A stretch of 64,000 bases of DNA from Onstottus_B arcticum (GTDB taxonomy: Bacteria > Acidobacteriota > Blastocatellia > UBA7656): NCBI GenBank assembly GCA_038040485.1, contig JBBPIE010000004.1, forward strand, positions 220,175-284,174, in the 5' to 3' direction. This document shows, in pieces, positions 47,201 through 57,600 of this stretch (within the stretch, counting starts at the first letter, position 1; the number at the start of each line of letters is the position of its first letter). The notes below the pieces were generated by a model that ran no database searches, was not told where the DNA came from, and was given only the letters and a program-made list of their open reading frames with translations. The position numbers and the translations under genes were made by a program.

Positions 47201-47356
47201 CTAGTCAAACATCTCCACGTCACTGATCTTCGACGCAGCCAGAACCAAGTCCTCCGAAATACTTCTAGCGACAATGACTCCCCGGGCTCGCCGATTCGCG
47301 TCGGCTTGATTCTTCTCTATCCACGCCAAATATCTCAATATGACTCGATCGTACGC
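47201..47356 (-). pseudogene. C-terminal fragment of a PDDEXK/NucS-like nuclease (tentative)
   Basis: A frame bounded by stops reads AYDRVILRYLAWIEKNQADA, NRRARGVIVARSISEDLVLA and ASKISDVEMFD. The pattern RYLxWIxxN and RGVIVA is like the end of DUF91/NucS-type nuclease proteins. No upstream part is seen, so it is a relic. The rest of 46869-47431 shows no other gene. Confidence 0.4.
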
Positions 47357-47431
47357 CTAACACTTTGATTCGTCGATCGGTGATGCTATCTGCCACGGCG
47401 CCTGTTAGACTGCGCGAGAGGTAACGCTTCA

Positions 47432-47809
47432 ATGAGTACGCAAAATGACGGGGTGATAGAGACCAAAGAACTGAGGCTCGTAGACGCCGGGGGCAAGGTC
47501 CGCTGCAAGCTCTTCATCGACGAAGGCGAGCCCAAGCTTGTGATGCTTGACGCGCGCGGCGTGAAGCGGTTGGGGGTCGGGTTGCTCTCGACAGGCGAAG
47601 TGGGTCTTTCGCTTTACGATGATCGCGAACGCGTGCACGTCGCGCTTATCGTTACCGGCGCGGGAACTCCGGACGTGAGCGTAATTGACCGCAGCGGACG
47701 AGAACTCGATGTCGTAGATCAACAACCGCCGCCAAAGCCCAAGGACGATGACTTCGACTTGATGCCTCACGTAAAGAACAAAGGATTGAAGTGGCTGCTG
47801 AAGAAGTGA
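47432..47809 (+). CDS. small protein of beta-repeat family, unknown function
   Basis: 125 residues. It is built of imperfect repeats LRLVDAGGKVRCKLFIDEGE, LVMLDARGVKRLGVGLL and LSLYDDRERVHVALIV, each with a D-x-x-G-x-x-R turn. This predicts a small beta-solenoid or sheet. The C-terminus is basic. It has no signal peptide. No function is known to me. Confidence 0.7.
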   Translation: MSTQNDGVIETKELRLVDAGGKVRCKLFIDEGEPKLVMLDARGVKRLGVGLLSTGEVGLSLYDDRERVHVALIVTGAGTPDVSVIDRSGRELDVVDQQPPPKPKDDDFDLMPHVKNKGLKWLLKK

Positions 47810-47832
47810 TCTGAAGCGGACTTAGATAACGT

Positions 47833-47928
47833 TGTAGGGGCGGCCCTCCGTGGCCGCCCCAGTTCAAAATCCTGTAGCGCAGGTCGTTGCAGATCGCACT
47901 GGGGCGGCCACGGAGGGCCGCCCCTACA
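47833..47928. repeat. perfect 29-bp inverted repeat, GC-rich hairpin
   Basis: Left arm 47833-47861 and right arm 47900-47928 are perfectly complementary over 29 bases with a 38-base loop. The arms begin TGTAGGGGCGGCCCTCCGTG. It sits between convergent genes and is a close relative of 25184-25272. Confidence 0.9.
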
Positions 47929-47952
47929 GGCTTTCAAGACTTCACTCATCGA

Positions 47953-50900
47953 TCATCGGAGCCGGGTGCTCGGGTCCCCGAACAGTATCCAGGTGCGGCG
48001 TACGTCCGGGTCGCTCACCGCTGCCTTGGCTCGCGACGTTGCTTCCCCGATCGTGCGAGGCTGGTTCTTGACGCTCGCGTCGAACAACAGCTTGAAGATC
48101 TGCTGATCCATCGCAGCCTGTTCGCCAGGTGCGGTCATTCCCGATGAAGCCCACACCGCCACGGCTCCACCTCGCGATTTCATCAAAACTTCAGCAAGGC
48201 TATCGAGCGACGGGTCGTGGAAGAACCCGTTGAGACAGGTCATCGACACGAACAACGAAAGGCTCTGTCTGTTTGTCAGCGCGCCGGCGTCCGCGGCCGT
48301 GAGCAGACTCCCCCGCCATTGTTCGGCCGATCCGTGACCAGCGTAGTTCACAACTCGAGGACCGCCGTTGAGCGCCTTCAACAAACCGCTCTTCACAGCC
48401 GCGGCTTCGCCCTGGCCTCGATTGATCTCCTCGACACTCGCCGACGCCGGAATCGAAGCGCGCAACTGGCTGCTCATAGCCTCAAAGTCGTATCCGTCGT
48501 TTGTGTCCGAAACCAGCAGCACCCCGGTGGATGGTTTCGACTGCTCATAGCTGACTAACTTCGCAACGACGCTGGCGGCTTCGGTCGCGTTGCGCACCGG
48601 CAATCGCCCAATCGAAAGATCACCCAGGCCGTCTCCATCAAAGTCGACCAACGCATCATCGCTCGCGGTCTCCATCAGCCGCGTGTCGATCAGCCTGGTC
48701 GGAACAAGATCGTAGTCGCCAAGCCCCAGGTAGTTCTTCGGATCGTAACTCGAGTCGCCTGCCAGCAGCACGAACCGCGGTGCGAGTCTCCAATTTGTCG
48801 TCGCGTAGGACAGAAAGTCCCTCAGCGCCTGAGGCGACCGGTTGCCGTAGCTGAATTCGTCGTACACGTCTTCAATGTCCACGACCACAGTGTTCAAGCC
48901 CTGGCTTTGCCGCAAGTTTCTGAGCGGCTCGATCGCATTCGCGAATTCGCCGCGGGTGACGATCACAAGGTCTGCCGCTTGGGACGGCTGACGCCAGCTC
49001 GAAGGCCGGTTTTCCATGATCCCGGCAGGTTGCTTCGCCAGGTCGCTCGTCAACGCCAGCAGAGTTCGCTGCCCCAAGCCTGGAACCGCTAGGCTGACCC
49101 CGAAGCCTGAGCTTCCCTTCCTGATCGTGCCCAGCACTTCCTGGATAGCGTTCGGGTTGGTCACGTCGAACACCCGCACCTGCGCGTTACTAAAGCCATC
49201 AACCGTCACCGCTTGTTTTCCGGCTGCGGTGAACCGGAGCCTGTTTGCGTCGGCGGCCAGCGTGTGCCAGTACGTGATTCGGATGTAATCGACGAGACTG
49301 ACGTCCGACGGGCCCGCAAGCGCGGTCAGCCTCACAACATTCTGCCCCTGCTTGAATGCCGATTGCGGCAGCGCGAATCGAGTGACTCCCGAAGCCTGCC
49401 CGTCGAAGCTCAACTCGCCGGCGCTCTTGCCGTTGACATCGACGCGCACTCGATGAGCGACGTTGGTGACGCCTTGCAATGCGACCTCGACCGAGCCTTG
49501 TCCCGGCGCGTTTGAAGCCAAGTGCTGCAAGGTTAAGATCTGGTCAACCGGTGCGGCCGCGACCACCGCACCGAAGAAGTTCTCCCGGTCGCCGTTTCTC
49601 AACGACGAGAAATAGATCGTCCGATCCTTGCGCTCGACCGTCTGCGAGAACACACCCCCGCCGGTAAGGTTAGCGGCGGCCGTCACCTGCGCGACTCGCT
49701 TGCCGGGACCTGCGCCCACAACAAGCCAGTAGGTGCGGGCGTCGGTGGAAGCGGTGTCCAGGCCCATCCCATAGAACTCGATTGAATCGGCGAGATCGAA
49801 CCTTCCGTCTTTTTCGCCTGCGACCAGGATCGGCAGCTCAAGGCCGTCCGCGTAGAGCTGCAAGCGTCGCGGGTCGGCTTTTGGATCCAGCCCGGCCGCG
49901 ACAAGCTCCGGCTGACTGGCCCGGTAAACGCCTGCCTGGCGGACAAGGAGTTTCACGGCTGGTTGTCCGGCAAGGTTTCGGTCGTCGGTCGCTGAATACG
50001 CGGCGAGTTCCGCCCTGGGCTCGACGGCCGCGGTTATGTTCTCCTGCTGGCTGCTTCTTCCCAGTTGGCTCAACTGCATGGCCTGCTGCGTGGCGCTCGT
50101 AGACTTCTTGATTCTCGAGCCATCAACGGCGATTGGTCCGTGCAGAGTTGCTGTGCCGTTGAGGTCTACGTCTTCGATCCAGTAGCGAGCGCCGGCGGAG
50201 AATGGCGAGGGATCAGTCCACGCATAAGGCTTTCCCGACCTCAGCTCGGTCTCCGGACCGACCATCAAGGCCGAACCCGCCAGAAGCTGTTGATTCAGCC
50301 GGACTCGTTTTCCACCTTCGTCGCGATAGACGTTGAAGCCGAGGTTATCGACTTCCATTCCGGTGCGCCACTGAAGCAGCACACCATCCGAGTATCTGGA
50401 TGCTTTGACTTGACCGGCCGCTTGCTCGTCGCTGAATTTCACCGCGGTCGGGCCCGGGCCTCCGTTCCGCGAGATAGAAAGCAGGTAGTCGCCTGCTGCC
50501 GACGGAACATTGCTGATCGAACTGGCCACCACCCGCGCGTAGTAGGTACCGGGCTGGGTGACCCGATAGGTCAACCCCTCGGCAGGCGAGAATGGTGTTG
50601 TTGCGGTGAGCGAGCCCAGACCCGAGCTGGTGTTCGAAGTCTGGCTGCTATCGTCGACCTCAACCAGGACTGCGCCCAACGAATTCAACAGCGCCAGCCT
50701 GGCATCCAGTGGAGTGTTGTTTCGCAGTGGATCGCCGTCCAGGCTAAGAAAGACCAGATCGCCGGCCGAAGCGGCGAAACTGAAGATGTCTACATCAGTG
50801 GAGGGTGGTCCTCCGGTAAGCGACCCTGAAAAATAATTGTTCGTGCTCGTCGAGGCTTGTCCGATCGTGTCGTTTGGCTCGACCTCGATAGTTGCAGAAC

Positions 50901-52695
50901 CAATCGGCGGCTGCACCACGGCGTAGAGCCGGTAAGGCTCAGCCGCAACGCTTGCGACGGGACTCATGTTTACGCGGAGAAACGACGCGGCGCCCGTCAG
51001 CAGCGTACCGCCGACAGTCGGAGAAATACCACCGAACAGGAAGTCGGCGTCGACGTCATCGAACTCCAGCGTGCCGGTGTCTGTGGTAACCCGAAGATCG
51101 AAGTCGGCGTTGTTTGCCGCAGCCCCGTCCACCAGTGCGAAGACTCGAGACGCAGCGGCAGGCGCGCCCAGCGAATAGAAATCCACGTCCGCCGCCGTCC
51201 CCATCGTTCCTTCAATGCCGAACGCCAGCGGGTCTGCCGTCGCCGGCGTGTCGTTTGCCTCCGACTCTTGCGCGCATCGCGTTACCTCGATCGAATAAGG
51301 CGAGCCAACCGTAGGGAGTCTTTCATCCACGAATACGAAGACTTGTTGGTTCAGCGTGAGAGGCAAACACATCACTTCTTCCGCGACGCTATCAGGCGCG
51401 CGGTTCGAAGCTCCGAGGCAAGTGCTCACCGTCACCGGCGTCCCCGGGGTCGCGGCAGGACACGAACTTGCCACATAGAGAACCAGATCGGAAAACGCAG
51501 TTGTATAGTTGAAGACTCTAAAGGAGTAATTCCCGGCCGAGGGCGCAGTGAACGAGTAGACCACGTCGATCCCGTCCGCGGTGACCGCTGTCTGGCCTAT
51601 CCCGGTGAAGCAAGCCGAGCCGCTGAGATTGTAGTCATTGCTTGCGGTCGGCGTGCCGCCGGACGTGGTCGTCGCGTCAACCCGAGAGTTCAACGACAAC
51701 GCAATCGCACCCGCGCAAGTGTCATTTGGCTCCGGAAGAAACTGGCTCACTTGAAGTTGAACGTTCGTAAAGCCTGCGACAGGAGCTGCGCTCCCGAATT
51801 CCCACATAACTATGTAATAGGTCGTGCCGGCGTTGAGCTGAGTCGTGATCACGGCCTGAAGTGCTTCGACCGCACAGGTGTCGTCGTCGCAGCCATCCGT
51901 GAAAATGCCGGCGGGCACTTCGGTGAACGGCGCGGTGCAAAGCACGGCGCTTGTGTAGATGCCCATGACCGTGTCCACAACCGTCGTTCCGGTGGGAGCG
52001 CTCACGCATGAGGAAATCGTGTACTGTGCGGTAGCCGCCGGCGTGAACTTGTACCAGACGCTTCGACTCAACGTGAACGGCGCGGACGGACACGACGGAT
52101 TTGGCGGGTCGCTGGTGAGTGTCGCCATCGTTGTATCGGTCACAGCCGTCAGATGAGGAAACGGTCCCGAAGCTGGAATGACTTCAGCACCCCCGCACGT
52201 GTCGTTCGCCGGAGGAGCGGCAGGAACCAGCGGAGGCGCAGTTGCCGCTCTCGCTTTGTGCTCATTCAGAACCCGTGTTTTCAAATCGCGTATGTCGTGC
52301 TCGCGCTGGGCCACAGCCGACTTGTAGCGCTCCAACAATGCTCCTTGTTCCTTGCTCAGCTCACTGCCTGAAACGTAGTAGGCGTACAGAGCTCGCGAGA
52401 TCACCACGTCAGCTTCAAGCTGCGTGATAGCAAAGCCGGCCCCAAACCTTCGCAGAATGTCCGCTTCCTCTTCAGAAGCTGGAGCGCCCGCGCGCACTTG
52501 CGCATAGAGCTTGGCCATCGCAGCCTGACGCTCGGGGTCGAGCCCGCTTGCCGGGTTCTGCATTGCAACCCTTGCCGGACCCTTCGCCGAAGCCCTGCTC
52601 AACGGAAGCCCGGGCAGGAACAACCAGCCCATCACTCCTGCCAACAACAACGGCAGAATCAGCGTCTGCCTCTTGAGATTTTTTGAAGCCATCAT
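47953..52695 (-). CDS. large secreted gingipain-type cysteine peptidase (C25) protein
   Basis: 1580 residues; ATGATG start with GGAGAGAG upstream and an N-terminal signal sequence (about 1-37). The N-terminal third holds several jelly-roll-like PPC/pre-peptidase repeats (NDTCGGAEVIP, SVWYKFTPAATAQYT). Later come the linker VEVDNLGFNVYRDEGGKRVR and a peptidase C25 domain (about 1150-1580). The catalytic pair is His1454 (NYAGHGSAEQW) and Cys1487 (SMTCLNGFFHD). It probably acts at the cell surface or outside. It is paralogous to the C-terminal part of the protein at 54687. Confidence 0.9.
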   Translation of the reverse strand: MMASKNLKRQTLILPLLLAGVMGWLFLPGLPLSRASAKGPARVAMQNPASGLDPERQAAMAKLYAQVRAGAPASEEEADILRRFGAGFAITQLEADVVISRALYAYYVSGSELSKEQGALLERYKSAVAQREHDIRDLKTRVLNEHKARAATAPPLVPAAPPANDTCGGAEVIPASGPFPHLTAVTDTTMATLTSDPPNPSCPSAPFTLSRSVWYKFTPAATAQYTISSCVSAPTGTTVVDTVMGIYTSAVLCTAPFTEVPAGIFTDGCDDDTCAVEALQAVITTQLNAGTTYYIVMWEFGSAAPVAGFTNVQLQVSQFLPEPNDTCAGAIALSLNSRVDATTTSGGTPTASNDYNLSGSACFTGIGQTAVTADGIDVVYSFTAPSAGNYSFRVFNYTTAFSDLVLYVASSCPAATPGTPVTVSTCLGASNRAPDSVAEEVMCLPLTLNQQVFVFVDERLPTVGSPYSIEVTRCAQESEANDTPATADPLAFGIEGTMGTAADVDFYSLGAPAAASRVFALVDGAAANNADFDLRVTTDTGTLEFDDVDADFLFGGISPTVGGTLLTGAASFLRVNMSPVASVAAEPYRLYAVVQPPIGSATIEVEPNDTIGQASTSTNNYFSGSLTGGPPSTDVDIFSFAASAGDLVFLSLDGDPLRNNTPLDARLALLNSLGAVLVEVDDSSQTSNTSSGLGSLTATTPFSPAEGLTYRVTQPGTYYARVVASSISNVPSAAGDYLLSISRNGGPGPTAVKFSDEQAAGQVKASRYSDGVLLQWRTGMEVDNLGFNVYRDEGGKRVRLNQQLLAGSALMVGPETELRSGKPYAWTDPSPFSAGARYWIEDVDLNGTATLHGPIAVDGSRIKKSTSATQQAMQLSQLGRSSQQENITAAVEPRAELAAYSATDDRNLAGQPAVKLLVRQAGVYRASQPELVAAGLDPKADPRRLQLYADGLELPILVAGEKDGRFDLADSIEFYGMGLDTASTDARTYWLVVGAGPGKRVAQVTAAANLTGGGVFSQTVERKDRTIYFSSLRNGDRENFFGAVVAAAPVDQILTLQHLASNAPGQGSVEVALQGVTNVAHRVRVDVNGKSAGELSFDGQASGVTRFALPQSAFKQGQNVVRLTALAGPSDVSLVDYIRITYWHTLAADANRLRFTAAGKQAVTVDGFSNAQVRVFDVTNPNAIQEVLGTIRKGSSGFGVSLAVPGLGQRTLLALTSDLAKQPAGIMENRPSSWRQPSQAADLVIVTRGEFANAIEPLRNLRQSQGLNTVVVDIEDVYDEFSYGNRSPQALRDFLSYATTNWRLAPRFVLLAGDSSYDPKNYLGLGDYDLVPTRLIDTRLMETASDDALVDFDGDGLGDLSIGRLPVRNATEAASVVAKLVSYEQSKPSTGVLLVSDTNDGYDFEAMSSQLRASIPASASVEEINRGQGEAAAVKSGLLKALNGGPRVVNYAGHGSAEQWRGSLLTAADAGALTNRQSLSLFVSMTCLNGFFHDPSLDSLAEVLMKSRGGAVAVWASSGMTAPGEQAAMDQQIFKLLFDASVKNQPRTIGEATSRAKAAVSDPDVRRTWILFGDPSTRLR

Positions 52696-53137
52696 TTTGA
52701 TACTCTCTCCGGTACGTTTTGATGAGCGCCTTCATTGCGGATGCCCGCCGAAAACTGGGGCAACCACGGCGTCGTCGCTTTTCGGAAGAAGTGTTTTGGC
52801 GCTTCGGTTTTTCGGTGGCAACCCTACTCATTCCTCCGCAGAAGCGGGGCGAGACACAGAGGCTGCGCGGGTCACCAGGACTCCTCCGCCCGACTTCCTG
52901 CTGATGTTCCCTGCCGGAATTCGTTCCCGCCGCTTCTCTGCACTTCGTTCACCTTTAGTCTTGTGATGAGTGGGAGCACAAGAAGCTTCGAAGACAATCC
53001 CTATTAGAAATCAATCTGCAAGTGCGGGGGGTAATCGTATGTCGGGGCTACAGGTTGCGTCAAGGCTAAGCAACCTGCTGGACACCGCCCTTTGTGGCCC
53101 CTCGCCGGTCCAGCCCGCCGCTCTTTTTGGTTCGAGC
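52696..53137. other. intergenic, possible structured leader of the C25 gene
   Basis: No gene is convincing. On the minus strand, before the C25 start, short complementary blocks occur (AGCGCC with GGCGCT; CCGAAAA with TTTTCGG) and GGTTGCC is repeated. This could form a structured 5' leader, but no known riboswitch consensus fits. Confidence 0.3.
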
Positions 53138-53623
53138 TTAGGGGTGGTTTCTTGGGTCATCGACAGCGACACCTTCGGCTTTCGCCGCGTCGAGTAATTC
53201 ATCATCAGCGGCAACCAGCACAATCGAAGGTACACCCGTTGCCGGAATACCTAGTTGCGCGCTTTGGGCGCTGATTATGAGGGCCGCGCTTAGTTGGACC
53301 GCATCATAACCCCGGAGTTTGTGTTTTTCGGGTAGCCCCATCGCTCCTTGGACAAGTGAGTCAGTAACGGGGAAAGGCGCGTATTGGTTCTCAAAGTCAT
53401 TGCGAAACTCTGCAATAGCCTTTTGAGCGTCGCCAAGGCCCAGTGGGCTGCTCGTGGTCCGGACGTTCTTCATGATGGCGGAAATTACCTCGACGGCCGT
53501 AATAGTTGCGATGTATATCTTGTTGCCCGATTTCGGATCGGTCACTTGGCGAACCCAAGTGGAACCTGGTTCCTCGACGTATCGCTTTAAGAGCGCGCTG
53601 GTATCGAAGAAGTAGACGGCCAC
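53138..53623 (-). CDS. PIN-domain toxin, VapC-like ribonuclease
   Basis: 161 residues from GTG 53623, four bases after the stop codon of the upstream gene. PIN acidic residues are Asp7 (FFDTSALLKRY), Glu45 (ITAVEVISA), Asp107 (LRGYDAVQLSAAL) and Asp140 or Asp141 (VAADDELL). The protein should be a metal-dependent RNase, as in VapBC systems. Order antitoxin-toxin and the tight spacing suggest coupled translation. It ends 442 bases before the C25 gene. Confidence 0.93.
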   Translation of the reverse strand: MAVYFFDTSALLKRYVEEPGSTWVRQVTDPKSGNKIYIATITAVEVISAIMKNVRTTSSPLGLGDAQKAIAEFRNDFENQYAPFPVTDSLVQGAMGLPEKHKLRGYDAVQLSAALIISAQSAQLGIPATGVPSIVLVAADDELLDAAKAEGVAVDDPRNHP

Positions 53624-53627
53624 TTTA

Positions 53628-54428
53628 TTAGCGGCGCTCCTCTACTATGATCTCCGACAAAGGCTTACCTTCCACTTTTATTAGGGTGCGGTTTTCGTAA
53701 GGAGTGAAGTCTCGTATGGGCTTATTGATCCTGCTCAAGTAGCCTAATTCGAACAGTCGTCTTTCAAGTTTGTCTTCAAGCACCCCACGAAGCCGCGCCA
53801 AGGCAACTTGGTTGTCAGGGGCCATCTCGAGCGCCTTTCTAAACGCTCCTTCCGCCTCGTCAAGGCGCTGCATTATGTGAAGGGCGAAGCCCAAACCAAG
53901 CCAGGCTTGAAAGTACTTCGGGTCAAGGGCGAGGGCTCGCCGGAATTCGAGTTCTCCCTCGCTCACAACGTCAAGCGGAGGTTCTTGAGGAGTAGACGCC
54001 ACCCAGAGACTCAAAAGCGCTGAGCCCATTCCCTGATGAGCTTTAGCCAAAAGCGATGGGTCTACCATATTTCGGCGCTTCTCTAGCAACCGAAGGAGGC
54101 GCTTGAAAGCCCCCTTTGATTCCTCATATCGCTTGAGATGACCGCATATTACTCCGAAGCTGTATAAGGCACGCAGGCTGTCCGGGCAAAGCTCCAGAGC
54201 TTCCTCGTAAGATTTGGCCGCCTCTTCCAACTTGCCATCGTTGTAGTAGTCCAGTCCCGCTTCGGTGAGATGCCTCAGTTTCTCCTGCTGAGGGGTGCCG
54301 AAGTCTGTTGCTGCAATGGGGGAACGATTCGGTTCTTCGAGCATAAGCAGCGCCGCGTCCTCCACCGGAACCAGTGGGATATGCATCGCGCCATAAAGGT
54401 CGTGAGTTTGGTCGGTCAGGGTCAGCAT
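53628..54428 (-). CDS. TPR protein with C-terminal antitoxin-like tail
   Basis: 266 residues. Four or five TPR-like units lie at about 55-215 (GLDYYNDGKLEEAAKSYEEA, AWLGLGFALHIMQRLDEAEG). The last 46 residues (221-266) read FELGYLSRINKPIRDFTPYE and IKVEGKPLSEIIVEERR. The GKPLSEIIxEERR end is what I recall from short free-standing antitoxins encoded before PIN toxins, here fused to a TPR domain. It is directly upstream of, and coupled to, the PIN gene. The TPR part could sense or recruit a partner (inference). Confidence 0.8.
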   Translation of the reverse strand: MLTLTDQTHDLYGAMHIPLVPVEDAALLMLEEPNRSPIAATDFGTPQQEKLRHLTEAGLDYYNDGKLEEAAKSYEEALELCPDSLRALYSFGVICGHLKRYEESKGAFKRLLRLLEKRRNMVDPSLLAKAHQGMGSALLSLWVASTPQEPPLDVVSEGELEFRRALALDPKYFQAWLGLGFALHIMQRLDEAEGAFRKALEMAPDNQVALARLRGVLEDKLERRLFELGYLSRINKPIRDFTPYENRTLIKVEGKPLSEIIVEERR

Positions 54429-54481
54429 TCAAGGCGCATCATACCATAAACCGCGTCCTTGAAGGACCGCGTCGGATCGCG

Positions 54482-54507
54482 GGTAGTGGGGTCATGACCC
54501 CACTACC
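54482..54507. promoter_or_regulatory. perfect 26-bp palindrome flanked by 9-bp direct repeats
   Basis: The self-complementary sequence starts GGTAGTGGGGTCA and has no spacer. It lies 54 bases upstream of the TPR-antitoxin start. GGATCGCGG occurs on both sides (54474-54482 and 54508-54516). It is either the operator of the toxin-antitoxin operon or a tiny mobile palindrome with a target duplication. Confidence 0.6.
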
Positions 54508-54686
54508 GGATCGCGGAAAGGCGCCGGATGAATGTTCTGGGAGGCAGGACTCGATGCCGAGCTGCCGCATCACAATTCGAGACATCGACGCCACTCTTGT
54601 AATTCTCGATTGCTAACCGAGCGCGTGGCGGAAACAATTCACGCCTCTCCGCTACCCGGTTTCGCGCTGCGACGAACGAGCAAAGA

Positions 54687-57600
54687 CTATTTCAATCTCA
54701 TTGCCGGGTCGCCAAGAAGGATCCACGTGCGCCGCACGTCGCGACCCGGAATCGCCGCCTTCGCACCCGCCGTCACCTCACCGAGCGTCAGCTTCCCGCC
54801 GGCGTTGAACAACAATCGATACGCTTCCTGGTTCATCACTGTTTGTTGAGGCGGCTCGGTCATACCCGACGAAGCCCACACCGAGATTGCGCCGCCTCGT
54901 TCCGATTTCAACAGGCTCTCGGCGAGGCTCTCGTGAACCGGATCATGGAAGAACCCGTTCAAGCATGTCATCGTCACAAACAACGACAGCCGCTGTTGGT
55001 TGCTTAAGGATCGAGCATCGTCCGCGTTAAACAAGTCTCGCCACACATCGACCGAGCCGTGCCCCGTGTAGTTCACGATCGATTGCCCTGCGTTGATCGC
55101 TTCGATCAATTGCTGCTTCGCCGCCGCACCGTCCAGCCGGCCTCTGTAGATCTCCTGCACCCTGGTCCCGGTTGGAACAAGCGCACGCAACTGCTCGCTC
55201 GCCTGCTCGAAGTTGAAGCCGTCGTTCGCGTCCGCCACAAGCAGCACCGATCTTCCAACGATCCCTGATTTGACTTTGACGGAATCGTAGCCGATGAGCT
55301 TCGACACCAGTGCCGCAGCCTCCGCGGGCGACCGCACCGGCAGACGGCCGACGTACATTTCAGCCAGCCCGTCGTCGTTGAAATCGGCGAACCAGTCGTC
55401 GCTCGCCGTCTCGAGATAAGCTGTGTCAATCAGCCTGGTCGGCACAAAGTCGAAACTACCCACGCCGAGGTAGTCCCTGGGATCGTAGCTCGCATCGCCA
55501 GCCAGCAACACAAAGCGCGGAGCCTTCTTCCACGTGTTTCTGATCGACGACAGGAAGTCCTTGATTGCGCGAGGTTCTTTCTCTCCAAAGCTGAACTCGT
55601 CGTAGATGTCTTCAACATCGACTATCTCGACTGACAAGCCCTGCTGTTGCCTGAGCGCCTTCAAAGGCACGAGGCTCTCGCCAAACGCGCGGTGTGTGAT
55701 GATCAGCATGTCCGCGCTACGGCGCACGTCGCGCCAGGTTGATGGCTGATTCGCGGTTATTGACGCAGGCCGCTTGGCTCGATCCTCGGTGAACGCGATC
55801 AACGTGCGCGGGCCGTTGCCTTGAACACCCACGGTCACCGCGAAGCCACCGCCCTCGCGTTCTTCGATTCGCCCGATCAACTCCTGCGGGTCGCCCGCGT
55901 TCGTTATGTCCATGACCCTGATCAGCCGGTTGCTGAAACCGGCGATGGTCTGCGCCAGGCCCGCCACCGCGGTGGTCTGGTCCGCCACAGTCATTGCCAG
56001 CGCGTCTTGATCGGCCGTGTAAGTGTGCCAATAGGTCACTCGCACGTAATCAACCAGACTTACATCCGAGAGCCCGCCCTCCGCAACGAGCGTGACGACA
56101 TTGTCGCCCTCTCGAAGCAGACCGTGCGGCACAGTCATTCTTTCAATCGAGTGCTGTCGCCCATCGAAGATCATGCGACCGGCGTAAGAGCCGTTGAGCA
56201 TAACCTTGACCTGATGGTCGTTGAGGCCCGCGCGGTCAGTCACCCCTTGCAAAGCGATCTCAAGCACGGCTTCTCCCGGCGGCGATTGATCCAGATGCTG
56301 AAGCGTCAACTGCTGATCCACCGGCTGCGAGGCGACGACTTGTCCGAAGAAGTTCTCGGCGTCCCCGTTCCTCAGACTCGAGAAGTAGATCGTCCTCTCC
56401 TTACGCTCGACTGTGTATGCGAAGCTCGCGGCTCCGCCTGCTTTCGAGTCACTCTTCACCACGTTCATTCGCTTGCCCGGCTGTTTTCCACCAACAAGCC
56501 AGTAAACGTGAGCATCGGTTGAAGGAGTGTCTTGACCTGTCGCATAGAACTCGATAGCGTCGGCTTGATCGAAGCCGCCGTCCAGTTCGCCGGCGATGAA
56601 CACAGCCTGCTCTTCGCCTCCAAGATACAACCTTAAGTTCCGCGGGTCGGTCCTCGGGTCCAGCCCGGCGGCCGCCAGCTCCGGTTGAGTGATTCGATAC
56701 CAGCCTTCATCCTTTATCGTCAGCTTGATGGCTGGTTGCGACGCCAACTCCGAGCGGGTGGCGATCTGTTGTTGGAACAACGAGGCGGAAGCAGCCTGAC
56801 TCGACATCACCTGGTTGATCCGCGGCTCGCCCTTGCCCACTTGGCTGAGGAGCGCGGCGGCGCTCTGCCTGGCCGGCGCGCCGTTCATCTTTTTAGTACT
56901 GATCGGTCCGTACACCGTCGTCTTGCCGTCGAGGTCGAGGTCCTCGAGCCAGTACCGCGCCTCCTGACAATCGGCAGCCGGCAATCCGCAATCCGCAATC
57001 GTGTCCCACCAGGAGTACGAGTTACCTGCGGTCATCGGGGTCCTGGCGCCGGCAATCAGAGCCGAGCCCGCGACGATTTCGGGTGTGACTCGAATGCGCC
57101 GCCCGGCCTGCTCTCTATAAACTCGGAAGCCGAGGTTTTCGACTTCCATACCCGTGCGCCACTCGACCAGAACCCCAGTCTCATACTGACTGGCGGTGAA
57201 CGACACGAGAGTTACCGCGCTTGGGGTACCGTCTTGATTGACGGTGAAGGTCTGTCCTGCGATGGTCATCGTCCCGGAGCGCGGGGTGCTGTCGGGATTC
57301 ATCTCGACAGAATAGTTGACCGATCCGTTGCCGTTACCGCCGCTGTCGGGAGGAACCGTGATCCAGCTATCGTCGCTGAACGCCTTCCAGATGCACCCCG
57401 ACGGCGCCGTGACAGACACGCTGTCGTTGCCTCCTGCGGAGGGGAAAGAGGCCGAAGTCGGATCCAAGGTGAACGAGCAGGCCACGTTGCTCTGATTGAC
57501 GGTGAAGGTCAGTCCTGTGATTGTGAGCGTTCCCATCCGCGGGCTGCCCGAAGAGTTGACATCGACGTGGTAGCCCACCGTGCCATTGCCGCTGCCGATC

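Noticed and set aside
50857..52011. 384-residue plus-strand frame inside the first C25 gene
   Set aside because: Antisense shadow; no motif, and the opposite strand has clear repeat domains.
52472..52831. Open frame across the start of the C25 gene and its leader
   Set aside because: It overlaps the true start in another frame and has low-complexity content; kept only as a possible structured leader.
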